Assembly (NCBI RefSeq): GCF_003435375.1
Contig: NZ_QWGL01000001.1
Location: forward strand, 558,001-622,000
Direction: 5' to 3'
From: Clostridium sp. AM34-11AC
GTDB taxonomy: Bacteria; Bacillota; Clostridia; Lachnospirales; Lachnospiraceae
Length of the DNA stretch: 64,000 nt
Shown: piece by piece, positions 33,573 through 43,379 of the stretch
How positions within the stretch are numbered: position 1 is the first letter of the stretch
Layout of the letters: the number at the start of each line of letters is the position of its first letter
Program-made: the position numbers and the translations under genes
The notes under the pieces: model-generated
Databases searched by the model: none
Seen by the model: only the letters and a program-made list of their open reading frames with translations
Told to the model about the DNA's origin: nothing

Positions 33573-34799
33573 CTACAGTGACAAAAATGCCGGTGCCACC
33601 ACCATGACCATCACAACTCCCAGCATGAGAAACATCGGGATCAGAAGCTTTGTGGACGCCTCCTCGCCTTTTCGGAGCGCAAGTTCTTTTCTCTGACGGA
33701 ATGCCGTCTCCATCTCCTCCTCGAGAAGCCGCCTCAGATCTTTTCCTCCCGTACTCACACTGTTTCCGAGCAGGGACGCAAATTTTATATAGCATCCCAG
33801 ACCGATCCGCCGTCCAAACTCCCCGTATGCCCGGATCTCAGGTGTCCCTGTCTCCATCTGGTTCAAGGCAGTCCTCATCTCCCGATATACCGGATGGATA
33901 AGCACTGTATTTTTGCTCTCTGCATCCACGACCTGCTTTTTCCATGCCTGGCGGACCGGATAACCGGCCCCGGTCAGGACCACAAAGTCCGACAGCAGCT
34001 CCGGATAGTCCAGGATCATCCGGTCTTCCCACTGCTTTTTCGCTTCCTTTGCGTCACTCTTTTCCTTCAGGAATAGACATAGCGCCGCAGCGATCCCCAG
34101 AAAGATCAGTCCGCCGTTTCCGCATCCATCTGCCGACCGATAATGGAGAGTTCTCCCGTCAAAAGTTTCTGGAAGCACCACCTGTCCTGTCTCCAGATCT
34201 TTCTCCGCAAGCTTCCCCAAAAACGCGGAAAATGTTTCTCTCAACGTCTCGGTCTCTGGAAACACCGTCACAGGAATCTCCACCCAGGTAACCGAAGATC
34301 CGTTCATAAGTCCTGCCCGCAGAGTCACCGTTTTCCCGCTCTCAGGCATCTCAGATCCGATCAGTCCCATATCGCTCACGGTCTCGGGGTCCCCGGACTC
34401 CCATTCAACAGAAAGTCCATACTTTACGAGGGTCCTGGTAAGGTTCAGGTCACTCTGTACCTTCGAAAGAGACGAATTTCCCCCTAATATCTCCCCCTTC
34501 AGGTACTCCATGATCCCCGGAAGTTCTTTCTGAACCTCCGCGTCTGACATTTTCCTCTCAGGAACCGTGACTTTCACCTGTTCCTCCCCGTTTTCCAGAC
34601 CTTCCACCAGAAGCTCATACTGCCGATCCCCGCCGCCATACTCATTTCGGGCGAGAACCCCGTCACGGACAGGATCCCCTATTTCTCCTACCGCCTCCGA
34701 TAACCCGTAAAGCACAAAACCAGAGAGCACACATGCCGCATACTTTCCATACTCGTTTCCGTACTCGTTCAACCTGCCTCTTCGCGTTTTTTCTCTCAT
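33573..34799 (-). CDS. tadC: TadC-like type II secretion F-domain protein with a large extra N-terminal domain
   Basis: 408 aa, longer than typical TadC (~300). A first helix is at ~18-36, then ~190 residues of predicted extracytoplasmic domain (ELLVEGLENGEEQVKVTVPERKMSDAEV...). A second helix lies around 228-242 (GGLIFLGIAAALCLFL). The cytoplasmic T2SSF domain (~250-380) has DYPELLSDFVVLTGAGYPVRQAWKK and ALRKGEEASTKLLIP, and a final helix is MFLMLGVVMVMVVAPAFL. It forms the inner-membrane platform with TadB. Its ATG overlaps the tadB stop by 4 bases. Confidence 0.85.
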   Translation of the reverse strand: MREKTRRGRLNEYGNEYGKYAACVLSGFVLYGLSEAVGEIGDPVRDGVLARNEYGGGDRQYELLVEGLENGEEQVKVTVPERKMSDAEVQKELPGIMEYLKGEILGGNSSLSKVQSDLNLTRTLVKYGLSVEWESGDPETVSDMGLIGSEMPESGKTVTLRAGLMNGSSVTWVEIPVTVFPETETLRETFSAFLGKLAEKDLETGQVVLPETFDGRTLHYRSADGCGNGGLIFLGIAAALCLFLKEKSDAKEAKKQWEDRMILDYPELLSDFVVLTGAGYPVRQAWKKQVVDAESKNTVLIHPVYREMRTALNQMETGTPEIRAYGEFGRRIGLGCYIKFASLLGNSVSTGGKDLRRLLEEEMETAFRQRKELALRKGEEASTKLLIPMFLMLGVVMVMVVAPAFLSL

Positions 34800-35683
34800 A
34801 CTTCGATCTCCAGGAAATAATCAGCCAGCCAGCATGAAGCGAGATAGACTGCAAGGCAGACCGTCATCAGCATCCGTCCGATCAGCGTTGTATACAGAAT
34901 CCCAAAGAACCCCGGTGACGTCAGCTCAATGTAGATTACGATCAAGACGGGAATCCCACTCATGATCCTTTGCTCCATGCGTTTTGATGCCGTTGCCGTC
35001 AGGATCTCCTCCTGGATCCGGATCTTTTCCCCGATGATCTCTGCGGTCCTGGTGATGATCCGCATCAGTTCTCCGCCGCTTTTTCTCGCCGCAAGAAACA
35101 CGTCCGCAAAATTTTTCACATCGTCCAGGCCGCTTCTCGCCGCAAAGTCCCCCAAAGCATCCTCAAATGTCAGATTCATCCGGACCTTTCGCAGGATCAG
35201 CCGGATCTCCTTCGCGATCATGGAATCGCTCCCGTGAATCTCCTCCATCTCCTTTAAGCTCACCGCAAACGCATTCTCCACCGAATACCCCGCATTCAGC
35301 CCTGATGCCACTGCGAGGATCGCGTCCTTAAACTCTCCCCGCAGTTTTTCCATCCGCCTCTGCTTCAGCTTTTTCTTTAAGGCCAGCGGAAACAGGATCC
35401 CCGCCGGAAAAATAAGCAAAATCAAAAGAAAACTCCGGTAAAACACATAGTCCAGCGCCGCTGCCAAAAGAATTCCTTCTGCCCCGTAAAGCACCCACTC
35501 CCTTCGGCTCAGCGTATACGTCTCATACTCGATACCCTGCAAGTCTGAGTTTTTCCCGGTGCTTAAGCGTTCCGATCTGCTCAAGACTTCCTTCCACTTT
35601 CCCTGTATTTCCGAAACCGTCTCCTGCTTTTTCCGCTTCACGGAAGGTAAACAGGGGATTGAGGATGATCTCGCCGTTTTCAA
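34796..35683 (-). CDS. tadB: TadB-like type II secretion F-domain protein
   Basis: Platform protein of the pilus machine. Helices at the N-terminus (VLYGAEGILLAAALDYVFYRSFLLILLIFPAG) are followed by the T2SSF domain (GEFKDAILAVASGLNAGYSVENAFAVSLKEM... DVFLAARKSGGELMRIITRT). Two C-terminal helices end the protein. The exact start is unclear: the longest reading (295 aa) begins at a TTG at 35683 and overlaps tadA by 161 bases, though an AGGAGG does lie before it. The conserved part begins near 35540, so the true N-terminus may be a TTG or GTG there (248 aa). It is followed by tadC with an ATGA overlap. Confidence 0.85.
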   Translation of the reverse strand: MKTARSSSIPCLPSVKRKKQETVSEIQGKWKEVLSRSERLSTGKNSDLQGIEYETYTLSRREWVLYGAEGILLAAALDYVFYRSFLLILLIFPAGILFPLALKKKLKQRRMEKLRGEFKDAILAVASGLNAGYSVENAFAVSLKEMEEIHGSDSMIAKEIRLILRKVRMNLTFEDALGDFAARSGLDDVKNFADVFLAARKSGGELMRIITRTAEIIGEKIRIQEEILTATASKRMEQRIMSGIPVLIVIYIELTSPGFFGILYTTLIGRMLMTVCLAVYLASCWLADYFLEIEV

Positions 35684-36761
35684 ATCTGTCCACCTCCTCG
35701 ATCGCCGTTACTTTTCTCGTCTTGTCCCGCATTCTTGACACATGGACCATAATGTCCACCGCCGACGCGATCTGGCTCCGGATCGCCGCCAGCGGCAGAT
35801 CAGCTGCCATCAGCACCATAGTCTCAAGCCTGGACAGCATATCCTTCACACTGTTGGCATGTCCGCTGGAAAAGCCGCCGTCATGTCCTGTGTTGAGGCT
35901 CTGTAAAAGGTCCAGCGCCTCTTTTCCACGTACTTCACCGATAATCAACCTGTCCGGCCGCATACGAAGGGCCGCCCGGATCAGCTCCCCGATCCCAATA
36001 GCCCCGGCACCTTCCGCATTGGCTTCCCTCGTCTCCATCCGCACCAGGTTTTCGATGTGGTTTAACTGCAGCTCCGCTGCGTCCTCGATCGTGATCACGC
36101 GCTCACCGGGCGGGATAAACTCTGAGAGTGCATTCAAAAAGGTCGTTTTTCCCGCTCCGGTTCCGCCGCTGACGAAAATGTTGTACCGCGCAGCTACAAG
36201 TGTTTTTAAGAGGTCCGCGGCTTCCGGGGAAATACTTCCATAATCCAAAAGGCGTTCCATCGTCATTGGCTCCGGAAATTTCCGGATCGTCAAAATCGGA
36301 CCGTTTAACGCTATCGGCTCCAACACCACATGAACTCGGGATCCGTCTGAAAGCCTGGCGTCCGCCAGCGGCATCGACGTGTTGACGATACGGTTCACAC
36401 TGCTGACGATCTGCTGGATCAGATCTTCCAACTGCTCCCTGGATTCGAAAGACTTTTCCCACCGCCCGATCTTTCCCCCTGTCTCTACGAATACCTGGTC
36501 CGGCCCGTTCACCATGATCTCCGTCACCCTCGGATCGTCCACCAGCTCCTGCAGGATATCCAGACGTCTGAACGAATCAAAGAGTTCCCGGTGAAGCTTT
36601 AGGCGCTCCCCAAGTGTCTGCGGGAATTCCTCCGGCTGTTCCTCCATACAGACATCCATCCTCCGATCGATAAGCTCCGCGATCTCCTCGTCCGACATCT
36701 GCCGGTCATATGTCATCTCTGCCAGGATCTGCGCCCGCAGCATCTGTTTCAGCTGTCCCAT
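35523..36761 (-). CDS. tadA: Pilus assembly ATPase TadA/CpaF
   Basis: 412 aa, secretion-type AAA ATPase that drives pilin export and assembly from the cytoplasmic face. It has an N-terminal domain to ~95, then the CpaF core: DPRVTEIMVNGPDQVFVE, Walker A SGGTGAGKTTFLNAL, Asp box TIEDAAELQL, Walker B RPDRLIIGEVRGKEALDLLQ and His box TGHDGGFSSGHANS. All catalytic motifs are intact. The start overlaps the TadZ-like gene by 13 bases. Confidence 0.96.
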   Translation of the reverse strand: MGQLKQMLRAQILAEMTYDRQMSDEEIAELIDRRMDVCMEEQPEEFPQTLGERLKLHRELFDSFRRLDILQELVDDPRVTEIMVNGPDQVFVETGGKIGRWEKSFESREQLEDLIQQIVSSVNRIVNTSMPLADARLSDGSRVHVVLEPIALNGPILTIRKFPEPMTMERLLDYGSISPEAADLLKTLVAARYNIFVSGGTGAGKTTFLNALSEFIPPGERVITIEDAAELQLNHIENLVRMETREANAEGAGAIGIGELIRAALRMRPDRLIIGEVRGKEALDLLQSLNTGHDGGFSSGHANSVKDMLSRLETMVLMAADLPLAAIRSQIASAVDIMVHVSRMRDKTRKVTAIEEVDRFENGEIILNPLFTFREAEKAGDGFGNTGKVEGSLEQIGTLKHREKLRLAGYRV

Positions 36762-37765
36762 AAGTTCCTCTGTCCTTTCAGCAGACTCCTCACAAAATCA
36801 CCCATATCCCCCCACAGAAGTTCCTGGGGAAAATGCTCCATTCTTCTCCCGCCGGTCACCATCGGCACATGGATCTTCTGGATCTTTTCCATGACCGCGC
36901 CGTTTCCCACTGCCTCCAGGTATTCCTCAAACTCCCGCATTTTTTCTGCAGAAAACGGGTCCTCCCGGATCGGCGTGTAGATCACCTGGCATTTTTCCAG
37001 TAACGGCAGCGCATCCCGCCCGTAATCCCCCACATCGAGAACCAGCGTCGTATAATTTCCTTCCTGCAGGATCCGTTCCAAAAGATCCGCCATCTCCTGC
37101 ACCGACAGCTGCGTATAGTCCTGTGGAATGCGGATCGGCGGGATCCACGCCATGTCCCCCAGATAATAGACGATAGAATTCAGCCGGATCACATGAAAAC
37201 GATCCTGTTTATAGTAGTAGATGAGGTCAGAAAGATCACGTTTCCACCGCTCATTTAAGAGTCCTGTAAACCCCGTAAAGGTATCCAGTGTCACAAACAG
37301 GACCTTCTCCTCCTTAGCAAGGCTCTGTCCGATTGCTAACGCCAGGCATGTCTTCCCGCATCTTCCGATGGGCGAGTAGACTCCGATGATCCGCCTGGAC
37401 TGCCCCATAGCTCCAGCAGTATTGGGCCTGATCCCCGGAATCTCACTGTAGGCAGCCATCACCTCCCGGATAATATCGTCCCCGGATTGGAACTTATAGA
37501 TCTCCTTTCCAGAATCCATCTGCTTCTCTGTCTCCTCAGACATATAGATCTTCTGGGCCGACGGGATTCCGGAAATATCCCCGGAATCCGTCCGTTCCCC
37601 CGAGAGCAGAACGTCGATCTCATGCTTTTTCGCGTACTCCGCCAGCTTTTCCTTTGAAGTAAAGGCCTGGGCGGTAAAAACTCCCTTTTCCTTTCGATTT
37701 ACATAATCAGACAACCGTTCCGCATACCTGGTATCCGCGTCATAAACCGCTATCAGCTTTTTCAT
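36749..37765 (-). CDS. tadZ: TadZ/CpaE-like ParA-MinD family protein
   Basis: 338 aa. An N-terminal receiver-like domain (~1-110, LIAVYDADTRYAERLSDYV) precedes a MinD/ParA fold (~130-330). The Walker A is SPIGRCGKTCLALAIG: the lysine of the deviant P-loop (KGGxGKT) is absent, as in several TadZ proteins that act as polar localisation factors and not as active ATPases. Other features are FVTLDTFTGF (switch I region) and TLVLDVGDYG (Walker B-like). It is encoded just before tadA and probably places the pilus machine at a cell site. Confidence 0.85.
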   Translation of the reverse strand: MKKLIAVYDADTRYAERLSDYVNRKEKGVFTAQAFTSKEKLAEYAKKHEIDVLLSGERTDSGDISGIPSAQKIYMSEETEKQMDSGKEIYKFQSGDDIIREVMAAYSEIPGIRPNTAGAMGQSRRIIGVYSPIGRCGKTCLALAIGQSLAKEEKVLFVTLDTFTGFTGLLNERWKRDLSDLIYYYKQDRFHVIRLNSIVYYLGDMAWIPPIRIPQDYTQLSVQEMADLLERILQEGNYTTLVLDVGDYGRDALPLLEKCQVIYTPIREDPFSAEKMREFEEYLEAVGNGAVMEKIQKIHVPMVTGGRRMEHFPQELLWGDMGDFVRSLLKGQRNLWDS

Positions 37766-37859
37766 GTCTTCTCATTTCCTTTCCCCCGCCGGAATCAGAC
37801 TCCGGCATACGTTCAATCAGACCGCTAAGCAGTCCTGTAAGATATGCGTTCCCGTCTCT

Positions 37860-38387
37860 TTACTGGATCAGTAAAAACAGACAGTACCCCGCAAACAGAT
37901 ACGGCCCCAGCCGTAAAAGACTTTCTTTTTCAAAATACCCCGGATATTCCGTAAGCCGCCCTTTAATTCCCGTCTCCACCGCAAATCTGGCGGCCCGCTT
38001 CAGGCGGAACCAGACAGTTCCCTGCTTGATCATCCGGTAAGACGCCGCTGCGGCAGCAAAGACCATTCCAAGACCAATTACAAGCATGCCATCCCAGACT
38101 CCCAGAAATCCAGTGACTACTCCCATAAGCTTGATATCCCCCGCGCCGATGGTCCGGCACAGGAAAAACGGGTAAAAGACCGCGCATGTCCCCACAAACC
38201 GCAGGATAAATGATCCAACCTCGATAAACGCCAGAGTCACCAAAGGCTGCGCCCCCGACGACTTGTTGCTTTCTACAAAAGCAAGGACTATTCCAGCCGC
38301 GATCCCTGCTATGATCTGAATGTGAAAGATCTTTCCTTTCTTTCAGTCTGTCACCGCTGCGGACAGCAAAACTGCAAACAATACCAC
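37860..38387 (-). pseudogene. Prepilin peptidase (CpaA/TadV type) with in-frame TGA after the first catalytic Asp
   Basis: Reading from a GTG at 38387, preceded by a near-perfect GGGAGGTGATC ribosome site, gives VVLFAVLLSAAVTD, then TGA at 38343-38345, then KKGKIFHIQIIAGIAAGIVLAF in the same frame through to the second catalytic motif CRTIGAGDIKLMG and four helices. The D-x-K-x-x-K-I pattern is the first active-site motif of A24 peptidases, so the stop replaces one residue inside it. Joined, the protein would be about 175 aa, the family length. The downstream part alone (127 aa from a TTG at 38243) lacks the first Asp. A TGG-to-TGA change is likely, though a sequencing error is possible. Confidence 0.82.
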
Positions 38388-38518
38388 GATAAGATCACCT
38401 CCCGCACAGCCATCTTTTCCAATCACCTTCCCCGGAGAACAGAATTCTCCCGAAAGGATCAAAAAAGAGCCTTTTCCCAGTTACTGCAATTCAAAAATCA
38501 ATACGTTAAACGGATTTC

Positions 38519-38591
38519 ATGCCCTGAATCCGGGCATCCGGCGAAGCTGCCGGTCATACATCTGCTATCTAGAAATGAAGAACTCATTTCT
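38519..38591 (-). ncRNA. Structured 5' leader of the Tad locus (three hairpins)
   Basis: Three hairpins lie head to tail: ATGCCC/GGGCAT at 38519-38537, CCGGC/GCCGG at 38538-38553 and AGAAATGA/TCATTTCT at 38571-38591. The first two abut with no spacer, suggesting coaxial stacking. They fall between the promoter and first gene. I could not match them to a known riboswitch class, including the c-di-GMP classes. Confidence 0.45.
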
Positions 38592-38603
38592 GAATGTGCC
38601 CCT

Positions 38604-38632
38604 ATTATCTCTGAATTTTGGCCGAAAGTCAA
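38604..38632 (-). promoter_or_regulatory. Sigma-A-type promoter of the Tad locus
   Basis: Minus strand TTGACT (38627-38632), 17-base spacer, GATAAT (38604-38609). The leader to the first start codon is about 210 bases. Confidence 0.7.
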
Positions 38633-38726
38633 TTTCAGTTTCGTAAAATCAAGGTGCCATTTTTCGTCAAATTTTACCAAAAAATATTATGTCACCCATC
38701 ATTTTCCATAAATGTTGAACAATTCA

Positions 38727-38755
38727 TTGACGCAATTCAGGAAAAATGGTAAAAT
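38727..38755 (+). promoter_or_regulatory. Sigma-A-type promoter of the ArsR-family gene
   Basis: TTGACG (38727-38732), 17-base spacer, TAAAAT (38750-38755), about 50 bases before the ATG. Confidence 0.75.
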
Positions 38756-38806
38756 GCAATTAAGTTTAAATTTTTAAACCAAAACATTCCGGAAAGGAGA
38801 GAATTC

Positions 38807-39142
38807 ATGATCTCAGAAAATCTTCTGGGCGATATCTTTGAAGAGTGCATTCCTTTATTTATTGCGCTCGGTGACCGAACAAGACTGACGATCCTGCAGT
38901 GTCTCTTTGAGACACAGACCACTGGTGAAGGACGGATCCCCGGCTTAAATGTCAACGAGATCACGGACCGGACAAGTCTCTCCCGTCCAGCTGTCTCTCA
39001 CCATTTAAAGATTTTAAAAGATACCGGCCTGATCGATGTTTTAAGAAAAGGCGTGTGCAATTATTATTATCTCACAAACAAAAGCGCCATCGACAAGCTC
39101 GGTCGTCTGAAAGAAGAGCTTGAAAAATATCCGGAATCCTGA
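38807..39142 (+). CDS. ArsR family winged-helix regulator
   Basis: 111 aa, a typical ArsR/SmtB size. The winged helix is LGDRTRLTILQCLFE, then the recognition helix SRPAVSHHLKILKDTGLIDVL and the wing KGVCNYYYL. The usual CxC metal site of ArsR is absent, so it may sense something other than arsenic or answer to no metal. GGAAAGGAG precedes the ATG. It is transcribed away from the Tad locus, with promoters ~100 bases apart, and could regulate that locus or itself. The DUF2508 and GH13 genes follow 170 bases downstream. Confidence 0.9.
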   Translation: MISENLLGDIFEECIPLFIALGDRTRLTILQCLFETQTTGEGRIPGLNVNEITDRTSLSRPAVSHHLKILKDTGLIDVLRKGVCNYYYLTNKSAIDKLGRLKEELEKYPES

Positions 39143-39312
39143 ATATTCCGGGTGAATGATCCTCATACTACCAATTACAGAAACTTCTGGTTTTCTCCAC
39201 AGACAGACGCGCCGCGATCCGGCAAAGCCTATCTGTGAACAAAATTCGGCAAAACAGCCTTCGGCCGCCTGAAACAGACTGCTGTTGGCACTATCCGTAA
39301 AGGAATTGGGGT

Positions 39313-39552
39313 ATGATATTTATGTTTTTTTCGAAAAAAAATGCTTCCAAACAGGCTTACCGCCGGGAAACAAATGAACTGAAGCGCCAGATCGAGCTCA
39401 GCAAAACGGCGATCTTATCCGCCCAGAACCAGTTCGAACAGGTCGTTGACCCGACCTTAGTCGACTGCTATATCTATGAGCTGAACGCCGCGCAGCTCCG
39501 GTATCAGTTTCTTCTCCGCCGCCTGAAAAAACGGGAGCTTCAGGAGGTCTGA
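39313..39552 (+). CDS. DUF2508 (YaaL-like) family protein
   Basis: 79 aa, small and mainly helical. The C-terminal half (VVDPTLVDCYIYELNAAQLRYQFLLRRLKKRE) fits DUF2508, represented by YaaL of Bacillus, whose function is unknown. A short hydrophobic start (MIFMFFSKKN) is followed by basic residues. The start follows AAAGGA. The GH13 gene begins 5 bases after its stop, so the two are likely cotranscribed, although the family is not otherwise tied to sugar metabolism. Confidence 0.75.
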   Translation: MIFMFFSKKNASKQAYRRETNELKRQIELSKTAILSAQNQFEQVVDPTLVDCYIYELNAAQLRYQFLLRRLKKRELQEV

Positions 39553-39557
39553 TAACC

Positions 39558-40895
39558 ATGCATACCTGGTACGAACAGGCTGTCTTTTACCATATTTATC
39601 CCCTTGGACTTTTGGGGGCAGAAAAAACAAACACGCTCACAGAGACCGCCCACCGGCTCACGGAGCTTGAGTCCTGGATCCCGCATATCAGCGACTTAAA
39701 TGGCTCCGCGATCTACATCGGACCGCTCTTTGAGTCCTGCACCCACGGCTACGATACAAAAGATTTCCGTCTCGTGGACCGCAGACTTGGTTCCAACGAA
39801 GATTTTGCCCGTTTTGTGCGCCTCTGCCATGAAAACGGAATCCGCGTTGTGGTGGACGGCGTCTTCAACCATACCGGACGTGAGTTTTTCGCTTTCCAGG
39901 ATATCCGCGAAAAGCGGGAAGCTTCCCCGTATAAGGACTGGTACCGCGGCGTAAACTTCGGCTGGGGAAGCCCTTTGGGTGACCCATTCGGCTACGAGGC
40001 CTGGCAGGGACATTTCGAGCTCCCCTGCTTAAATCTCCGGAACCCGGAGGTCCGCCAGTATCTGTTTGACTCGATCCAGTTCTGGGTCGACAACTTCAAT
40101 ATCGACGGGATCCGCCTGGACTGCGCGAACGTCCTGGATTTCGGGTTCATGAAAGAGCTCCGGGAAAAGACCTCCGCCATGAAACCTGATTTCTGGCTCA
40201 TGGGCGAGGTGATCCACGGCGAATATAACCGCTGGGTGAACCCGGAAATGCTGCATTCCGTGACAAACTATGAGCTTCACAAGGCGCTCTACTCCGGTCA
40301 CAATGACCACAACTACTTTGAGATTGCCCACAATGTGCGACGTCTGGAGGCGGTGGGAAGATCGCTTTACACCTTTGTGGACAACCACGACGAAGACCGG
40401 ATCGCAAGTAAATTAAACAACCTGGCAAACCTGTTTCCGGTGTACCAGCTTCTCTTCACTCTCCCCGGAATTCCTTCTGTCTATTATGGAAGTGAGTGGG
40501 GAATTGAAGGAAAGCGTTCCAGAACATCCGATGAGGTCCTTCGCCCGGCACTCAACCTGTCTGACATGCTTGGAAAAGCTCCGGAGCTCGCGTCCCACAT
40601 CGCGGCACTCGGAAAAATCCACACAGAAAATGACGCGTTCCACAACGGCTCCTACAAGGAACTTCTCCTCACGAACCGCCAGTATGCTTTCAGCCGGTCC
40701 GGGGAACATGGAACCGTGATCTCCGCTGTCAATAATGATGAACAGCCGGCATCCATCTCGATCCCGCTGCCATGCGCAGCCTCAGATGTTGTATCCCTGC
40801 TGCCCGGAGAGATCCCATTCTCCCTCGAAAACGGCAGACTTTCCGTCACGCTCCCGGCAAACGGCGGCGCGATCTTTAAACTTCAGGAGGTTTAA
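39558..40895 (+). CDS. GH13 alpha-amylase family glycosyl hydrolase
   Basis: 445 aa with no signal peptide, so cytoplasmic. The (beta/alpha)8 barrel shows the four GH13 regions: DGVFNHTG, GIRLDCANV (nucleophile Asp), LMGEVIHG (acid/base Glu) and FVDNHDEDR (transition-state Asp). A short C-terminal beta domain ends AIFKL. The size suggests a maltodextrin- or oligosaccharide-active enzyme; substrate is not clear from sequence. The start has the GGAGG of the preceding gene end. glgB follows directly (a TAA, then three bases), so the pair probably acts on alpha-glucans. Confidence 0.9.
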   Translation: MHTWYEQAVFYHIYPLGLLGAEKTNTLTETAHRLTELESWIPHISDLNGSAIYIGPLFESCTHGYDTKDFRLVDRRLGSNEDFARFVRLCHENGIRVVVDGVFNHTGREFFAFQDIREKREASPYKDWYRGVNFGWGSPLGDPFGYEAWQGHFELPCLNLRNPEVRQYLFDSIQFWVDNFNIDGIRLDCANVLDFGFMKELREKTSAMKPDFWLMGEVIHGEYNRWVNPEMLHSVTNYELHKALYSGHNDHNYFEIAHNVRRLEAVGRSLYTFVDNHDEDRIASKLNNLANLFPVYQLLFTLPGIPSVYYGSEWGIEGKRSRTSDEVLRPALNLSDMLGKAPELASHIAALGKIHTENDAFHNGSYKELLLTNRQYAFSRSGEHGTVISAVNNDEQPASISIPLPCAASDVVSLLPGEIPFSLENGRLSVTLPANGGAIFKLQEV

Positions 40896-40898
40896 GTG

Positions 40899-42836
<1,938 letters not shown>

Positions 42837-42858
42837 AAATATATGTTTTGCAAGTAAC

Positions 42859-42901
42859 ACATCCGTCCTGGATCCACTAAAAACAGCTTCAGGACGGATG
42901 T
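42859..42901 (+). terminator. Terminator after glgB
   Basis: ACATCCGTCCT (42859-42869) pairs perfectly with AGGACGGATGT (42891-42901), followed by TCTAATTTT. Confidence 0.82.
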
Positions 42902-43016
42902 TCTAATTTTCCACATAAATAGGCACTGCCCGCCTCCCATTCTACTCAGAAACGGTAAGCGGACAGCACCCTAATCATCACCTATATTTCTTGCATTTAC
43001 TGACCTTTATTTTCTC

Positions 43017-43376
43017 TTACACCACGTTCTTCGTCGCCACAACATCAACTCCCGTTCCGGCAACGTCCTTCATGATCACATCCCCGATATGCACCGGGGC
43101 AGCAACCTCGACTGTCTTTAACGCTTTCACACAGTCAAAGATCTTTCCCTTCGGGATATCTTCTTTCGTCTTCACCGACACCATGTCGATACTTCCGCCG
43201 GATACCCGGACTGTGGAAGTCACGATCCTCGTCGGGTTTGTCACCTCTTTCCGTCCATAGATCTCGCCGCGCTTACAGGTATTTCCCGTCACGCTTACGA
43301 CCTCACCGCCGTCCATCGTTACGACAAGAGGACAGCCCATCGGACAGCCGATACATGTTAATCTTCTTTCCTCCAT
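43017..43376 (-). CDS. DUF1667 family protein of the glycerol operon
   Basis: 119 aa. It begins with a Cys-rich block (LTCIGCPMGCPLVV, then GNTCKRG) that gives a C-x2-C-x3-C plus later Cys pattern fitting an iron-sulfur or zinc site, as in DUF1667. The rest is a small mixed domain. It regularly follows GlpA/GlpB-type flavoproteins in Clostridia and may act as an electron-transfer partner in anaerobic glycerol-3-phosphate oxidation; that role is inferred from context. It starts 3 bases after the preceding gene, so the two are closely coupled. Confidence 0.88.
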   Translation of the reverse strand: MEERRLTCIGCPMGCPLVVTMDGGEVVSVTGNTCKRGEIYGRKEVTNPTRIVTSTVRVSGGSIDMVSVKTKEDIPKGKIFDCVKALKTVEVAAPVHIGDVIMKDVAGTGVDVVATKNVV

Positions 43377-43379
43377 CGT

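Larger units (their letters stand above)
38388..38806. other. Divergent regulatory region between the Tad locus and the arsR-type gene
   Basis: 419 bases. From the Tad side it holds the ribosome site of the first gene, a ~220-base leader with three adjacent hairpins (38519-38591), the Tad promoter (38604-38632) and, about 100 bases on, the arsR-type promoter (38727-38755) in the opposite direction. The stretch between the promoters is AT-rich and holds several AAATTTT-like runs. No gene is seen. Confidence 0.7.

Noticed and set aside
38343..38345. TGA in the prepilin peptidase read as selenocysteine
   Set aside because: No SECIS-like hairpin is evident just after the codon, and A24 peptidases have no selenocysteine position; a nonsense change or error is simpler.
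38519..38591. c-di-GMP riboswitch in the Tad leader
   Set aside because: The conserved GEMM core segments are not visible; kept only as an unassigned structured leader.
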